Positions 45,651-55,759 of a stretch of DNA of 64,000 bases are shown in pieces. Location: the NCBI RefSeq assembly GCF_001050115.1, contig NZ_CP012024.1, forward strand, positions 2,212,001 to 2,276,000. The letters run 5' to 3'. A program made the translations under genes and the position numbers. Source of the stretch: Bacillus smithii (GTDB lineage: Bacteria; Bacillota; Bacilli; Bacillales; DSM-4216). Position 1 is the stretch's first letter; each line of letters begins with the position of its first letter. The notes beneath the pieces were generated by a model. That model searched no databases. It was not told the DNA's origin and was given only the letters and a program-made list of their open reading frames with translations.

Positions 45651-46059
45651 TTAAGCCACTCCTTGAAGGTCATTTCCATTGCCACATTATATAATAATCA
45701 ATCCAATAAATCATCTTTTCTTTCTATTTTTCGGATTATAAACTCCCCTTTTTTCTCTCTGCCCTCATCTTTTCTGTATGATTGAGTCAAAATTCGATTT
45801 TCATCGCTTCTTCTTTAACCAAAAACCTTTTCCCGCTTTTCAGCCTGTTTATGTGCCTTAGCCTTTTTTTCTTTTATCAAGAGATCGATGCCAAGAGTTC
45901 ATACTTCATTTCTTTTACCAATCCGTTTTCGCCGTAACTGTTTGAGAAATGTCAACTTGTTCTTCATTGGAAAAGAGCTCGCTGACAAGATGTTTCAATT
46001 TATATCTTCCTTGCATATTCTATAAAAGAGTGTAATCGTATCAGAAAGGAGGAACGTAC
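45651..46059. other. Spacer between cshB and yqfQ with no gene seen
   Basis: About 410 AT-rich bases. I find no frame with a ribosome site and no repeat or hairpin of note. It must contain the cshB and yqfQ promoters. Confidence 0.4.
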
Positions 46060-46677
46060 ATGCCCCCTAGACAAATGCCCCCTGTACAAAGAGGTTTCAA
46101 TCTTTTTCGCGGACCGCAGCCAACGCAGCCTTTTCAATCTTTTCCACCTTTTGCCAGATCTCCTGTGAGCAGACCTGCCCGCGGCGGGGGATTATTGTCG
46201 CGACTTTTGAATCGATCGGGACGAATGGGCAACACCGCTTTTCCCGGGATGACCGGTTTCGAACGCCCCGCTTCCTTGATCGGCCAGTCCCCTGTCCAAA
46301 ATCTTGCTTCCCCCGGAACACTGAATAAATTTTTAGCAAATACCCAGCAAGTTTTAAATACTGCTCAGCAAATCGGGCCTATGATCCAGCAATACGGGCC
46401 TATGGTGAGAAATTTGCCGGCTATGTGGAGGCTTTACAAAGGATTTAAAAATGCTACCGCCGAAGAAGATGCAGACGCAGACGCAGATACAGAATCCGAT
46501 TCACCGGATGAAGACAGTCATGAAGAGGCAGAAAACACCGAAAAAAAGGACAGCGCAAAAAAAGCATCCAGCTCTTCTCATCAGACAAAAAGATCCCGCA
46601 TCCAAAAAAGCAAAAAAGCATCGTCCGCCAAAGCGGAGAAAAGAAGCGGCGAATCCGTTCCTAAACTCTATATTTAA
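46060..46677 (+). CDS. yqfQ: YqfQ (VrrA-like) protein
   Basis: 205-residue low-complexity protein. The N-terminal third is proline-, arginine- and glycine-rich (PPVQRGFNLFRGPQPTQPF), the middle (about 85-135) is the conserved YqfQ block (QIGPMIQQYGPMVRNLPAMWRL split by helices), and the C-terminal part is a run of Asp/Glu then Lys/Ser. Related to VrrA of B. cereus-group species, known for variable-number tandem repeats. The ATG at 46060 follows AAAGGAGG. Proposed spore or surface role is not proven. Confidence 0.85.
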   Translation: MPPRQMPPVQRGFNLFRGPQPTQPFQSFPPFARSPVSRPARGGGLLSRLLNRSGRMGNTAFPGMTGFERPASLIGQSPVQNLASPGTLNKFLANTQQVLNTAQQIGPMIQQYGPMVRNLPAMWRLYKGFKNATAEEDADADADTESDSPDEDSHEEAENTEKKDSAKKASSSSHQTKRSRIQKSKKASSAKAEKRSGESVPKLYI

Positions 46678-46801
46678 CAAGGCTATTCTTATTTTACAAT
46701 AACGGACCCAAACAATCTTTCTTTGTCTTCTTTTGTATCCTCCTATATAATAAAAATCGTAAGGACCCGAATTCTATTATTGTACAGGGGGATTTTAGCG
46801 C

Positions 46802-47761
46802 ATGGAAGTCATTAAAATATCACCTCGCGGTTATTGCTACGGCGTTGTAGATGCCATGGTCATCGCCCGCAATGCCGCTTTAGATAAAACCCTTCCCCGC
46901 CCCATTCATATTTTAGGCATGATTGTTCATAATCAGCATGTCACAGAGGCGTTTGAAAAAGAAGGGATCATTACATTAGACGGAAAAAACCGCAAAGAAA
47001 TTTTGCAAAAAGTCGATAAAGGAACGGTTATTTTTACCGCCCATGGCGTCTCGCCGGAAGTCAGAAAGCTGGCCAAAGAAAAAGGACTGGTGACAATTGA
47101 CGCTACCTGTCCGGATGTCACAAAGACCCATGAATTAATCCGCGAAAAAAAAGAACAAGGATATGATGTCATCTATATCGGCAAAAAAGGGCATCCCGAG
47201 CCGGAAGGAGCAGTTGGGGTGGCGCCCGACATTGTACATTTGGTGGAAACGCCGGAAGATGTTGAGAATTTGTCCATCCAAAATGATAAAGTGATCGTGA
47301 CCAACCAAACGACCATGAGCCAATGGGATGTCGCACACATTATGGACAAAGTGAAAGAAAAATATCCACAAGCGGAAACTCATAAAGAAATATGCCTTGC
47401 CACTCAAGTGCGCCAAGAAGCGGTTGCTGAACAGGCAAAAGAAGCGGATGTTTTGATTGTGGTTGGAGATCCTAAGAGCAACAATTCCAACCGTCTAGCC
47501 CAAGTGTCTGAAGAAATTGCAGGAACAAAAGCTTACCGCGTTTCCGATATTACCGAGATTGAAATCGATTGGATTAAAGACGTGAAAAAAGTGGCTGTTA
47601 CCGCAGGAGCTTCCACACCGACGCCGATCGTAAGAGAAGTGATTGAATTTTTGGAAGTCTTTGATCCAAATGACGAAACGACTTGGGTCCGCGAAAAGAA
47701 AGTTCCGCTTGAAAAGATCTTGCCTAAAATTAAACATCCAAAAAAACCGGCAAAAGGCTGA
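46802..47761 (+). CDS. ispH: 4-hydroxy-3-methylbut-2-enyl diphosphate reductase
   Basis: Final MEP-pathway enzyme, making IPP and DMAPP from HMBPP with an iron-sulfur cluster; 319 residues. Cluster cysteines lie in [20 protein letters not shown] and [11 protein letters not shown], and substrate-binding residues in SNNSNRL and [10 protein letters not shown]. It starts at an ATG at 46802 behind GGGGGA and has a very strong terminator overlapping its stop. Confidence 0.97.
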   Translation: MEVIKISPRGYCYGVVDAMVIARNAALDKTLPRPIHILGMIVHNQHVTEAFEKEGIITLDGKNRKEILQKVDKGTVIFTAHGVSPEVRKLAKEKGLVTIDATCPDVTKTHELIREKKEQGYDVIYIGKKGHPEPEGAVGVAPDIVHLVETPEDVENLSIQNDKVIVTNQTTMSQWDVAHIMDKVKEKYPQAETHKEICLATQVRQEAVAEQAKEADVLIVVGDPKSNNSNRLAQVSEEIAGTKAYRVSDITEIEIDWIKDVKKVAVTAGASTPTPIVREVIEFLEVFDPNDETTWVREKKVPLEKILPKIKHPKKPAKG

Positions 47762-47788
47762 TCCACAGCCTTTGCCGGTTTTTTATTC
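47741..47788 (+). terminator. Terminator of ispH
   Basis: A stem of about 19 bp (AAAAACCGGCAAAAGGCTG and its near-perfect complement) is followed by TTTTTTATT. Its 5' arm lies inside the last ispH codons. Confidence 0.92.
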
Positions 47789-47836
47789 CCCACAAAATGA
47801 GGCATCGTCAACAGTAGAGATCAAATCATAAGCAAA

Positions 47837-48955
47837 TTATAAAAACCGAAACGGATCCGTATTGACTTTTGAAGGAATAAACTCTACGTCCGCCCCTTTT
47901 TCGTCCGAAATGGCGGATAATATTTTGGCCACCCCTGTTTTCATTACTTTTTCCACATTATGTCCCGGGTCGACTATATTTAAACCAGCCATCATGGCAT
48001 CATGGGCGGTATGATAATACATGTCTCCCGTCACATATACATCGGCGCCTTTAAACACAGCCGATTGATAATATTTGTTGCCGTCGCCGCCAAGAACAGC
48101 CACTTTTCTCACTCTGCTCTTCAAATCTCCTACGACTCTCACACCTTCTACTTCCAACTGGGATTTCACAAAACGGGCAAATTCTTCGAGCGTCATTTCT
48201 TGCTTTAGTTTGCCAATTCTCCCTAGCCCAAGAATTTCTCCTTTATTTTCCAGAGGGTAAAGATCATACGCCACTTCTTCATATGGATGTGCTTTCAGCA
48301 TCGCTGTCAAAATCTTTTTCTCCAACCGTTTTGGATAAATCGTTTCAATTCTTACTTCCTGTACTTCTTCCAGTTTTCCTCTTTCGCCAATATAAGGATT
48401 AGCATGACTCCCTGGAAGAAATCTTCCTGTTCCCGTTACCGAAAAAGAACAATGACTGTACTCGCCAATAAAACCGGCACCGGCATCTCCTATTGCTTTT
48501 CGGACTTCTTCTGCATGGTCGATAGGCACATAAACAGCTAGTTTATTCAATTGCTCTTCGATGGTCGGGACGAGCACTTCCGTGTCTTCCAGCTGCAAAC
48601 ATTCAGCCAATAAATCATTGACGCCACCGGGAGCAATGTCAAGATTGGTATGAGCGGCATAGACGGCAATGTCGTTTTTGATTAATTTTTCCATTATTCT
48701 TCCACTCGGTTCGTCCGTCCGTATCGCTTTTAATGGACGGAAAATGGGCGGATGATGAGCAATAATTAATTGAACGTTTTGCTCAATGGCTTCATCGACT
48801 ACTTCCTCTAACACATCCAGAGCAATCAGCACCCGTTTCACTGGCTGATTCAGTCTTCCCACTTGTAAACCAATTTTATCGCCTTCCATCGCGTAAGATT
48901 TAGGAGCAAAGCGTTCAAACCACTGGATCACTTCATGTCCATTGACTGTTTTCAT
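47837..48955 (-). CDS. yqfO: Nif3-like dinuclear metal centre protein YqfO
   Basis: NIF3/DUF34 family, 372 residues, forming a hexameric toroid. Metal ligands are in IIAHHPPIF and AAHTNLDIAPGGVND near the N-terminus and in TGDMYYHTAHDA near the C-terminus. Between them (about 128-230) sits the extra PII/CutA1-like domain typical of the long YqfO form. It overlaps trmK by four bases (ATGA), a conserved pairing in Bacilli. Proposed to be a GTP cyclohydrolase-related or metal-chaperone protein; role not settled. Confidence 0.94.
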   Translation of the reverse strand: MKTVNGHEVIQWFERFAPKSYAMEGDKIGLQVGRLNQPVKRVLIALDVLEEVVDEAIEQNVQLIIAHHPPIFRPLKAIRTDEPSGRIMEKLIKNDIAVYAAHTNLDIAPGGVNDLLAECLQLEDTEVLVPTIEEQLNKLAVYVPIDHAEEVRKAIGDAGAGFIGEYSHCSFSVTGTGRFLPGSHANPYIGERGKLEEVQEVRIETIYPKRLEKKILTAMLKAHPYEEVAYDLYPLENKGEILGLGRIGKLKQEMTLEEFARFVKSQLEVEGVRVVGDLKSRVRKVAVLGGDGNKYYQSAVFKGADVYVTGDMYYHTAHDAMMAGLNIVDPGHNVEKVMKTGVAKILSAISDEKGADVEFIPSKVNTDPFRFL

Positions 48956-49659
48956 AATCCCAGCGCCTCCTTTACCAAATTCCTTTTTTTCATGAGTTCG
49001 GTACGTTTTTCCACTGTCTTATCCGCTGATTCTGCTTTATTTAATTGGTTAAGAATATTTCCCCACTTTTCATATTCATGCTTCCATTTTTGATAAAAAG
49101 CGTCGTTTTTCTTTTTTAATAAGATCGGTCCCATTAAAATGCCGGCTTCCAACTGATCATAAGGGCGATACGGGTCCCCTTTTTCGGCGACGATAATTTC
49201 ATATATTTTTGCATCTTCTTCCAGAATTTGTTCGTCGACGATTTCCCAACCGTTTTTTAAAAGCCATTCTCGAACTTGTCCAGATCCGACGTTCGGCTGA
49301 AGAATAAGCCGGCTTACTCCCGGGAGCTTTTCTTTTCCCGCTTCTAAAATGGAGGCGATTAAACTGCCACCCATTCCGGCAATGACGATGCAATCAACTT
49401 CTCCTTTTGCTATCACTTCCAGTCCGTCTCCTTTACGGACGTCAATTAAATGTTCCAGTTCGGAAGATTGCACTTGCTTCTTCGCCGATTGAAAAGGACC
49501 TTCTGCAATCTCCCCGGCGACAGCCGCTTTTGCCAATCCTTTCTTTACAGCGTAGCAAGGCAAATAAGCGTGGTCAGAGCCGATATCAGCCACTGTTGAA
49601 TGTTTCGGTATGTATTCTGCCACAGTTTCCAGACGTTTCGATAATTGATGGATATTCAT
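48952..49659 (-). CDS. trmK: tRNA (adenine-N1-)-methyltransferase, m1A22
   Basis: SAM-dependent methyltransferase that modifies A22 of tRNAs; 235 residues. Motif I is VADIGSDHAYLP and a later NPPF-like region is replaced by IAGMGGSLI and LILQPNVG, as in TrmK. The C-terminal part is coiled coil. The ATG at 49659 gives the same N-terminus as B. subtilis (MNIHQLSKRLETVAEYIP); an ATG at 49692 is in frame. Coupled to yqfO. Confidence 0.94.
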   Translation of the reverse strand: MNIHQLSKRLETVAEYIPKHSTVADIGSDHAYLPCYAVKKGLAKAAVAGEIAEGPFQSAKKQVQSSELEHLIDVRKGDGLEVIAKGEVDCIVIAGMGGSLIASILEAGKEKLPGVSRLILQPNVGSGQVREWLLKNGWEIVDEQILEEDAKIYEIIVAEKGDPYRPYDQLEAGILMGPILLKKKNDAFYQKWKHEYEKWGNILNQLNKAESADKTVEKRTELMKKRNLVKEALGL

Positions 49660-49717
49660 GTTTTCACCACTTAACCATTTTTCTTTCCTCATCTATTTTA
49701 AACGGAATGCTGCCACA

Positions 49718-49753
49718 AAAAAAGCTCTTTGCGTCGATCAGCAAAGAACTTTG
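49718..49753 (-). terminator. Terminator of cccA
   Basis: GCAAAGAACTTT pairs with AAAGCTCTTTGC (one mismatch) and is followed by TTTTTTTGTG on the minus strand. Confidence 0.8.
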
Positions 49754-49759
49754 ATACCA

Positions 49760-50128
49760 TTATTTTAATTTCATCAGCCAGTCTGCCATTTGGTCAGCAT
49801 GGTCAGCGGACACAAGTCCTGAAGGCATAGCACCTTTTCCGTTCTGAATGATGTTTTTGATTTGATCTTTGGATAATTTCTTGCCAACCCCTTTTAAGGA
49901 TGGCCCTACGCCGCCTTCATAATTTTGCCCGTGGCAGCCCGCACATGTTTGTTTAAAGAAACCTTCGGGGTCAAAAGTCTCAGCTGTCTGTTCCGTTTTT
50001 TCGCCGCCGCCCTTTTTTTCTTTGGCAGCCTGTTCGCTGTCATTTAGACCTTTTAATGATAAGAAAAACACCAGGCCGATTCCAAATACCATAATCAGCA
50101 AAAACGGAATAATTGGATTTCGATTCAT
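49760..50128 (-). CDS. cccA: Membrane-anchored cytochrome c-550
   Basis: 122 residues. An uncleaved N-terminal anchor (PIIPFLLIMVFGIGLVFFL) is followed by a charged linker rich in Lys and Glu and a single class I cytochrome c domain. The haem-binding CAGCH is at about 62-66, and the Met ligand is in GAMPSGLVS. It faces the outside and can carry electrons to the caa3-type oxidase. The ATG at 50128 follows GGAGGG. Confidence 0.95.
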   Translation of the reverse strand: MNRNPIIPFLLIMVFGIGLVFFLSLKGLNDSEQAAKEKKGGGEKTEQTAETFDPEGFFKQTCAGCHGQNYEGGVGPSLKGVGKKLSKDQIKNIIQNGKGAMPSGLVSADHADQMADWLMKLK

Positions 50129-50318
50129 GCTATTCCCTCCTTTATGTATGCGATTTCAATCTTCACAGTACAAACACCTTCTATTTTACTTCAAAAACCG
50201 GATGAGGAAAAGTCCTTGATTGTTAATTTTTTCCCGTTTTTCCGTTTTCAGAAAAAAGAATTCGACTTATATTTTATCATTTCTCGTCAACAAATATTCA
50301 TCCGAAGCCTCCCTCTCC

Positions 50319-50852
50319 TCAAGAATGAAACAGGATGAAAACAAAGGTTATGAATATTCCTGCAATCCCCGAAATAGTAAAATATAGTAATTTTTTGGTT
50401 TTTCCAACCGCTATCCATAAAAGGCAATTCATCAAAATAATCAAATACAGGCTGATAGAATTTCCCGACAAAAACTTATCATGGATTTTGATTGTGAAAA
50501 ATAAAAAAATGAGCGCTGCAGATAGAAATATGAACTGCACAAAAAATCCTTTTCGTCCATAGTAGATACCCGCTCCTATCAATAAAACGACAAAAATTGT
50601 CAAAATCGCCATTTGCATTATGAAAGGCATTTCAGTAAAATAAAGGACAAATAATGAAATTGGAATGAACAGCAACAATATGGCTTGCAGAATTCGATAT
50701 GATCGATGGAACCGTGGCAAATGAGCGGCTGAGTTTAGTTCTTCTCCTTCACTGTATAGTGTTAGTAAATAATCGCAATATTTTTCAGGCAGCATCTTAT
50801 TTTGCTTCCAAAATAAGATTTCTTTGATAATGATTTGCTTTCGCTTATCCAT
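50319..50852 (-). CDS. Polytopic membrane protein, family not recognised
   Basis: 177 residues: a soluble N-terminal segment (about 1-52; KEILFWKQNKMLPEKYCDYLLTL) and five or six membrane helices. The ATG at 50852 follows GTGGG; an ATG at 50894 is in frame. It lies between cccA and rpoD. The N-terminal pattern occurs in several uncharacterised Bacillaceae membrane proteins I recall near rpoD. Function unknown. Confidence 0.75.
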   Translation of the reverse strand: MDKRKQIIIKEILFWKQNKMLPEKYCDYLLTLYSEGEELNSAAHLPRFHRSYRILQAILLLFIPISLFVLYFTEMPFIMQMAILTIFVVLLIGAGIYYGRKGFFVQFIFLSAALIFLFFTIKIHDKFLSGNSISLYLIILMNCLLWIAVGKTKKLLYFTISGIAGIFITFVFILFHS

Positions 50853-50930
50853 GTTCAACCCACTTCCCATTGCAATATAGGCACTGATTTTCAATGCCGT
50901 TCAGATTCACAATGATTCGTTTTCTTCGAC

Positions 50931-50966
50931 AAAAAAAGTTTACTTCAAAAGAAGTAAACTTTAAAG
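50931..50966 (-). terminator. Terminator of rpoD
   Basis: A perfect 12-bp stem AAAGTTTACTTC / GAAGTAAACTTT with a 4-base loop, then TTTTTTTGTC on the minus strand, after the rpoD stop. Confidence 0.92.
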
Positions 50967-50977
50967 GCAAAATGAAA

Positions 50978-52111
50978 TTATTCTAAAAAGTCTTTTAATC
51001 TTTTGCTGCGGCTTGGATGGCGAAGTTTGCGCAATGCTTTCGCTTCAATTTGGCGAATACGTTCTCTGGTAACGCCAAACACTTTCCCGACTTCTTCCAA
51101 AGTACGAGTTCTGCCGTCATCCAGACCAAAGCGCAGGCGCAAGACATTTTCTTCACGGTCCGTTAAAGTATCGAGAACATCTTCAAGCTGTTCTTTCAAT
51201 AACTCATAAGCTGCGTGCTCCGACGGTGAAGTGGCTTCATGATCTTCGATGAAATCGCCTAAATGAGAATCGTCTTCTTCCCCGATCGGTGTTTCAAGCG
51301 AAACTGGCTCTTGGGCAATTTTTAAGATTTCTCGTACCTTTTCAGGAGAAAAATCCATTTCTTCTCCGATTTCTTCCGGAGTCGGTTCGCGGCCTAAATC
51401 TTGAAGCAATTGCCGCTGAACTCGAATCAGCTTGTTGATCGTTTCAACCATATGAACCGGAATCCGAATGGTTCTTGCTTGGTCTGCAATAGCGCGAGTA
51501 ATCGCTTGACGAATCCACCATGTTGCATAGGTGCTGAATTTGTATCCTTTTCGGTAATCAAATTTTTCAACGGCTTTAATCAGCCCCATGTTACCTTCTT
51601 GGATTAAGTCAAGGAACAGCATGCCTCTCCCAACATACCGCTTCGCAATGCTTACAACAAGACGCAAATTCGCTTCTGCCAAACGGCGTTTTGCTTCTTC
51701 ATCCCCTTGTTCAATACGTTTTGCCAGCTCAATTTCTTCTTCAGCGGAGAGAAGATCAACACGCCCAATTTCTTTTAAATACATACGAACAGGGTCATTA
51801 ATTTTAACTCCAGGCGGAACACTTAAATCGTTTAAATCAAATTCTTCTTCCTCTTCTTTTGAGAGCTCATGAATATCAGGATCCTCTTCATGATCGCTAT
51901 CTTCATTGACGATTTCTATTCCCTGTTCGTTCAAGTATTCATAAAAATCATCCATTTGTTCGGAATCAAGATCAAAATTCGATAGTTTATCGGCTATATA
52001 ATCGTATGAAAGCTCACCGCGTTTCTTTCCTTTTTCCACTATTTGATTTTTTACTTTATCTAGTGTTAATTCAGGCTCAACTTCTTTGGAACGTGTTGAC
52101 TTTTCAGCCAT
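50978..52111 (-). CDS. rpoD: RNA polymerase major sigma factor SigA
   Basis: Housekeeping sigma factor of 377 residues. Region 1.1 (acidic, about 1-100), region 1.2 ([13 protein letters not shown]), region 2 with the -10-recognition helix ([18 protein letters not shown]), region 3 ([12 protein letters not shown]) and region 4 with the -35 HTH ([27 protein letters not shown], split here for reading). The ATG at 52111 has GGAGGGG upstream. It overlaps the end of dnaG by eight bases, the classical macromolecular-synthesis operon order. Confidence 0.98.
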   Translation of the reverse strand: MAEKSTRSKEVEPELTLDKVKNQIVEKGKKRGELSYDYIADKLSNFDLDSEQMDDFYEYLNEQGIEIVNEDSDHEEDPDIHELSKEEEEEFDLNDLSVPPGVKINDPVRMYLKEIGRVDLLSAEEEIELAKRIEQGDEEAKRRLAEANLRLVVSIAKRYVGRGMLFLDLIQEGNMGLIKAVEKFDYRKGYKFSTYATWWIRQAITRAIADQARTIRIPVHMVETINKLIRVQRQLLQDLGREPTPEEIGEEMDFSPEKVREILKIAQEPVSLETPIGEEDDSHLGDFIEDHEATSPSEHAAYELLKEQLEDVLDTLTDREENVLRLRFGLDDGRTRTLEEVGKVFGVTRERIRQIEAKALRKLRHPSRSKRLKDFLE

Positions 52112-53957
52112 TAGTTCCCCTCCTTCCAACATCCTTGAAACTGCCTTTCCTTTTCAACATCTTTCTTAATTGCATAACTTCCATGGCTATGGCTGCCGCT
52201 TTTTTATAATCATGTTGTTGTTCTGCTCTTTTGCTTTCTTCCATCTTCGCTTTTATTTTTAACATTTTTTGGTGATTTAACACTTCATTTATATAATCAT
52301 TTATTTCTTCATCCGAGACATCCATGTTGACATTCATCATTTCTATTTCCGTCACCGTTTTTCTTAAATTCGGATCCGGCAGAAAATTGATGAAAGCACT
52401 GGCATCAGGGGGCTTTCCCTCTTCGTAATAACCTAATAAATAAGTGAAAATTGCTTGATGCTCATCCAGATTGAAAGTCTCCCCGGCCAGTTTTTCGTGG
52501 ATTTGATACGTTAATTCAGGATCTTGCAGCATATAAGCAATCAAGCGGCGTTCTGCCGTTATATAGGCAGGGTATATTTTTCCGGTTGAAGGCATTTCGG
52601 AAATTCTCCCTGCCCAATTCGGTCGCGATGGCGGCAAATTCCGTTTTTCTGCATAATATATTTGACGCTGTTGCCATTTTAACGCGTCCAATGAGATCGA
52701 AAATTCTTCCGCCAGCTGTCTCATATAATAATCGCGCTCCACCGCCTTTGAAAGCTTTGTAATTTCTTTCAATATTTCATCGATATACTGAAGTTTCTCA
52801 TCTTCTTTTTGAAGATTTTTCCCCCGTTTATAATACTGCATTTTAAAAGCCATATACGTCATGCTGGCCTCTATAACATCCAGACGGAATTTATCTCCGC
52901 CATATGTTTGAATGTAATCGTCGGGGTCCAAGTTGTCGGGAATGACGGAAACTTTCACACGGCAGCCAGCCTCTTCAAGAAGATTCCCGGCCCGAAATGC
53001 TGCTTCAACTCCGGCAGAGTCTCCATCATAACATATTAACACTTCATCGGTTAGACGGCGAATAATATGCACATGATCTTCCGTCAAAGATGTGCCCATC
53101 GTTGAAACACCGTTGTCAATCCCGGCTCGGTCCGCTGCTATGCAGTCCGCAAATCCTTCAAATAGAATCAACTGGCGTTTTTTTCGAATCGAGTTTCTTG
53201 AGCGGTTCAAGTTGTATAAGAGTCGGCTCTTATGAAATATGGGAGTTTCCGGACTGTTCAAATATTTCGGCTGCAGATCCCTCAAACTTCGTCCGGAAAA
53301 CGCCACGACCCTTCCTTTCGAATCATGCAAAGGGAACATAATTCGATCGCGAAATCGGTCATAGTAGTCTCCTTTTCCTTCGTGGCGGATAACAAGACCC
53401 GCTTTTTCCATCAATGAAATCGGAAACCCTCTTCTTTTTAAAAAAAGCGCAGCGACGTTCCACCCCGTTGGAGACCAGCCAATTTGGAATTTTTCTATTT
53501 GATCTTTTGTGAAGCCTCTCGAGAATAAATATTCCAGTGCATTTTGGCCTTCTTTTGTATTTATCAGCAAATGATGGTAGAATTTAGCTAGAAGCTCATG
53601 AGCAGACATCATGAGTTCATGGTCCTTCGGCAACGCTTGAACGGGTTCGGCTGTTACGTCCACATTCAGCTTGATCCCGGCTCTTTCCGCTAATTGGACA
53701 GCCGCTTCTTGAAAAGAAATATTTTCGATTTCCATCAGAAAGGTAAAAACATTTCCCCCTGCTCCACAGCCGAAACAGTGATAAATCTGTTTATCAGGGG
53801 AAACCGAAAAAGATGGGGTTTTTTCGCCATGAAACGGACAAAGACCAAAATAATTTTTCCCTTGTTTGCTTAATTGAACATAGTCATGAATAACATCGAC
53901 AATATTCACCGAATGTTTAATTCTGTCAAGCGTTTCCTCAGGGATTTTTCCTGCCAT
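52104..53957 (-). CDS. dnaG: DNA primase
   Basis: Makes RNA primers for replication; 617 residues. The N-terminal zinc-binding domain has CPFH ... CFGCG (about 41-64). The RNA polymerase core contains the Toprim motifs [13 protein letters not shown] and [11 protein letters not shown]. The C-terminal helicase-interacting domain (from about 445) matches Bacilli DnaG. Followed at once by rpoD; yqxD lies upstream on the same strand. Confidence 0.97.
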   Translation of the reverse strand: MAGKIPEETLDRIKHSVNIVDVIHDYVQLSKQGKNYFGLCPFHGEKTPSFSVSPDKQIYHCFGCGAGGNVFTFLMEIENISFQEAAVQLAERAGIKLNVDVTAEPVQALPKDHELMMSAHELLAKFYHHLLINTKEGQNALEYLFSRGFTKDQIEKFQIGWSPTGWNVAALFLKRRGFPISLMEKAGLVIRHEGKGDYYDRFRDRIMFPLHDSKGRVVAFSGRSLRDLQPKYLNSPETPIFHKSRLLYNLNRSRNSIRKKRQLILFEGFADCIAADRAGIDNGVSTMGTSLTEDHVHIIRRLTDEVLICYDGDSAGVEAAFRAGNLLEEAGCRVKVSVIPDNLDPDDYIQTYGGDKFRLDVIEASMTYMAFKMQYYKRGKNLQKEDEKLQYIDEILKEITKLSKAVERDYYMRQLAEEFSISLDALKWQQRQIYYAEKRNLPPSRPNWAGRISEMPSTGKIYPAYITAERRLIAYMLQDPELTYQIHEKLAGETFNLDEHQAIFTYLLGYYEEGKPPDASAFINFLPDPNLRKTVTEIEMMNVNMDVSDEEINDYINEVLNHQKMLKIKAKMEESKRAEQQHDYKKAAAIAMEVMQLRKMLKRKGSFKDVGRRGTNG

Positions 53958-53997
53958 AAAAGATCACCAGCTTATTACATTCGCGAAAGTGTCGAAT

Positions 53998-54441
53998 TTA
54001 TCCTTCATACTTCGACAAAAATCTCCGTACTTTTTTTAAAAATTGCTTCCTGTCAGCGTCTGTAAAAGGCCTTGCCCCTTTTTCAAAACGTCCTGACCGG
54101 CGTGCCTTTGCCTGGAGATGCCGTATGTCCAAAATGTAAGCCATCTCACTCTCGCTGTATTGATTCCCCCGCGGCGAAAAAGCATACCCTCCTTTTGAGG
54201 TGGCCAAACTTGCTAATCCAATATCTTGTGTAATCAACAGATCTCCTTTTTGCAAATGGTTGACTATGAACAGATCCACAGCTTGAAAATGGGAGTCGAC
54301 ATATTTCCATATGCCTCCAATTTCTTCAGACGGCTGGTGTTTGTACGATGCCACAAAGAACACATTCAAGCCATATTCATTTGCCAACGAAATAATTTCC
54401 TTTTTTACAGGGCAGGAATCTGCATCGACAAAAATATTCAT
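53998..54441 (-). CDS. yqxD: UPF0178 (DUF188) family protein YqxD
   Basis: 147-residue protein with a PIN-like fold: NIFVDADSCPVKKEI at the start, HLQKGDLLITQDIGLASLA in the middle, and SPRGNQYSESEM. Acidic residues in DADSCP and TQD could bind metal, as in nucleases, but no activity is established. The ATG at 54441 fits family N-termini; an ATG at 54462 is in frame. It precedes dnaG, as in B. subtilis. Confidence 0.92.
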   Translation of the reverse strand: MNIFVDADSCPVKKEIISLANEYGLNVFFVASYKHQPSEEIGGIWKYVDSHFQAVDLFIVNHLQKGDLLITQDIGLASLATSKGGYAFSPRGNQYSESEMAYILDIRHLQAKARRSGRFEKGARPFTDADRKQFLKKVRRFLSKYEG

Positions 54442-54462
54442 CGTTCTTTTCTTCTTTGTCAT

Positions 54463-54924
54463 AAATTAATTATTCTACACCATATGGTGGATTCCTTCTT
54501 TTTCACAGCAAGTTTCCTGTCAAAAAGAAGTGTAGCCAGGTTTGTCGAATTTTCTCACGGCTTTCTCGCCAGCATTCATCAAGTGACGATTCACTCTTAT
54601 TCTCCACCGTTCCGACCTATGACGATTAATGAATCATCATCCTTTTCTCTTTCTTTCTCTGGTGTAGGTTTACGGGCTGTTCAAACAGATAGCAATTTGG
54701 CCGCTGGGTATCCATTGCCCCGGTCTTTGACATATCACCATAAATAGTTTATTCGTAATGAGGCCAGTCTAAACCTTGAATAGATATTTTTATCACAATT
54801 TTTTATTATAATACAAACTTTTTTATTTGGCTATTTTTTATTTCATTTGGCAAGACATTAGAAGGATCGTCAAAGCTAATTCTTTTTCAAAAGGAAAGAA
54901 GCACACAATCATGTGATTATGCGC
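54463..54924. other. Spacer between yqxD and yqfL with no clear gene
   Basis: About 460 bases. A plus-strand frame ending near 54745 (VGLRAVQTDSNLAAGYPLP) has protein-like content but no start or ribosome site. The AT-rich 54770-54840 stretch may hold the yqxD-dnaG-rpoD promoter. Confidence 0.4.
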
Positions 54925-54925
54925 T
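54898..54925 (-). terminator. Possible terminator of yqfL
   Basis: GCGCATAAT and ATTGTGTGC form a G-U-rich stem at the stop codon, followed by TTCTTTCCTTTT on the minus strand. Confidence 0.45.
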
Positions 54926-55728
54926 TATTTTTTTCGAATTTTTTCTATGATAATATTGGCCGTTTCTTCCACCGCTTTATTCGTTACATCTATGACTTCA
55001 CAACCAATTTTTTTGGCGATGGAATCAAAATACTCTAATTCTTTATTGATTCTGTCCAACTGTGCATAGCTGGCTTGATCATCCAACCCTAAAGTAATCA
55101 GCCGTTCCCTCCGAATTTGATTCAATTTTTGCGGTCCAATTTTTAAACCAAAGCATTTTTCTTTCGGTACTTTGAACAGCTCTTCAGGCGGATCCACTTC
55201 TGGTACAATCGGAACATTGGCTACTTTATAACGTTTGTGCGCCAAATATTGGGACAGAGGAGTTTTGGAAGTTCTGGAAACACCGACCAACACTATATCA
55301 GCTTTCATTAATCCTCGTGGATCTCGTCCATCGTCATATTTGACAGCAAACTCGATTGCTTCCACCTTTTTAAAATATTCATCGTCCAGTCGGCGGACAA
55401 GTCCCGGTTCGTACAGCGGCTTTTTCTGAAACATATTCTCCAACTCATCAATGATGGGACCTATAACATCAAAGGATTGTATGTTTTCCTTCTTGGCTCG
55501 CTCCTGCAAATATCGGCGCATTTCAGGCTTTACTAACGTATAGACAATCATTCCGTTATCCAATTTGGCTAAAGAAATAACTTCCTCAATATGAGAAATT
55601 TCCTCTACGTATGGAAAGCGTTTGAGGACCGTATATGAACCGTCAAACTGGCTGAGGGCAGCTTTTGTGACCAGTTCCGCGGTCTCGCCAACAGAGTCGG
55701 AAACAACGTAGATAATTGGATCACTCAT
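54925..55728 (-). CDS. yqfL: Pyruvate, phosphate dikinase regulatory protein family, YqfL
   Basis: Bifunctional ADP-dependent kinase/Pi-dependent phosphorylase of the DUF299 family (controls PEP synthesis enzymes elsewhere); 267 residues. The N-terminal [15 protein letters not shown] and the P-loop [15 protein letters not shown] near 150 are diagnostic. It lies 31 bases after ccpN on the same strand; in B. subtilis the pair is co-transcribed and YqfL modulates CcpN activity in gluconeogenesis control. Confidence 0.94.
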   Translation of the reverse strand: MSDPIIYVVSDSVGETAELVTKAALSQFDGSYTVLKRFPYVEEISHIEEVISLAKLDNGMIVYTLVKPEMRRYLQERAKKENIQSFDVIGPIIDELENMFQKKPLYEPGLVRRLDDEYFKKVEAIEFAVKYDDGRDPRGLMKADIVLVGVSRTSKTPLSQYLAHKRYKVANVPIVPEVDPPEELFKVPKEKCFGLKIGPQKLNQIRRERLITLGLDDQASYAQLDRINKELEYFDSIAKKIGCEVIDVTNKAVEETANIIIEKIRKK

Positions 55729-55759
55729 TCATCATCACTGTCCTCTCTCTTTCTCGGCA

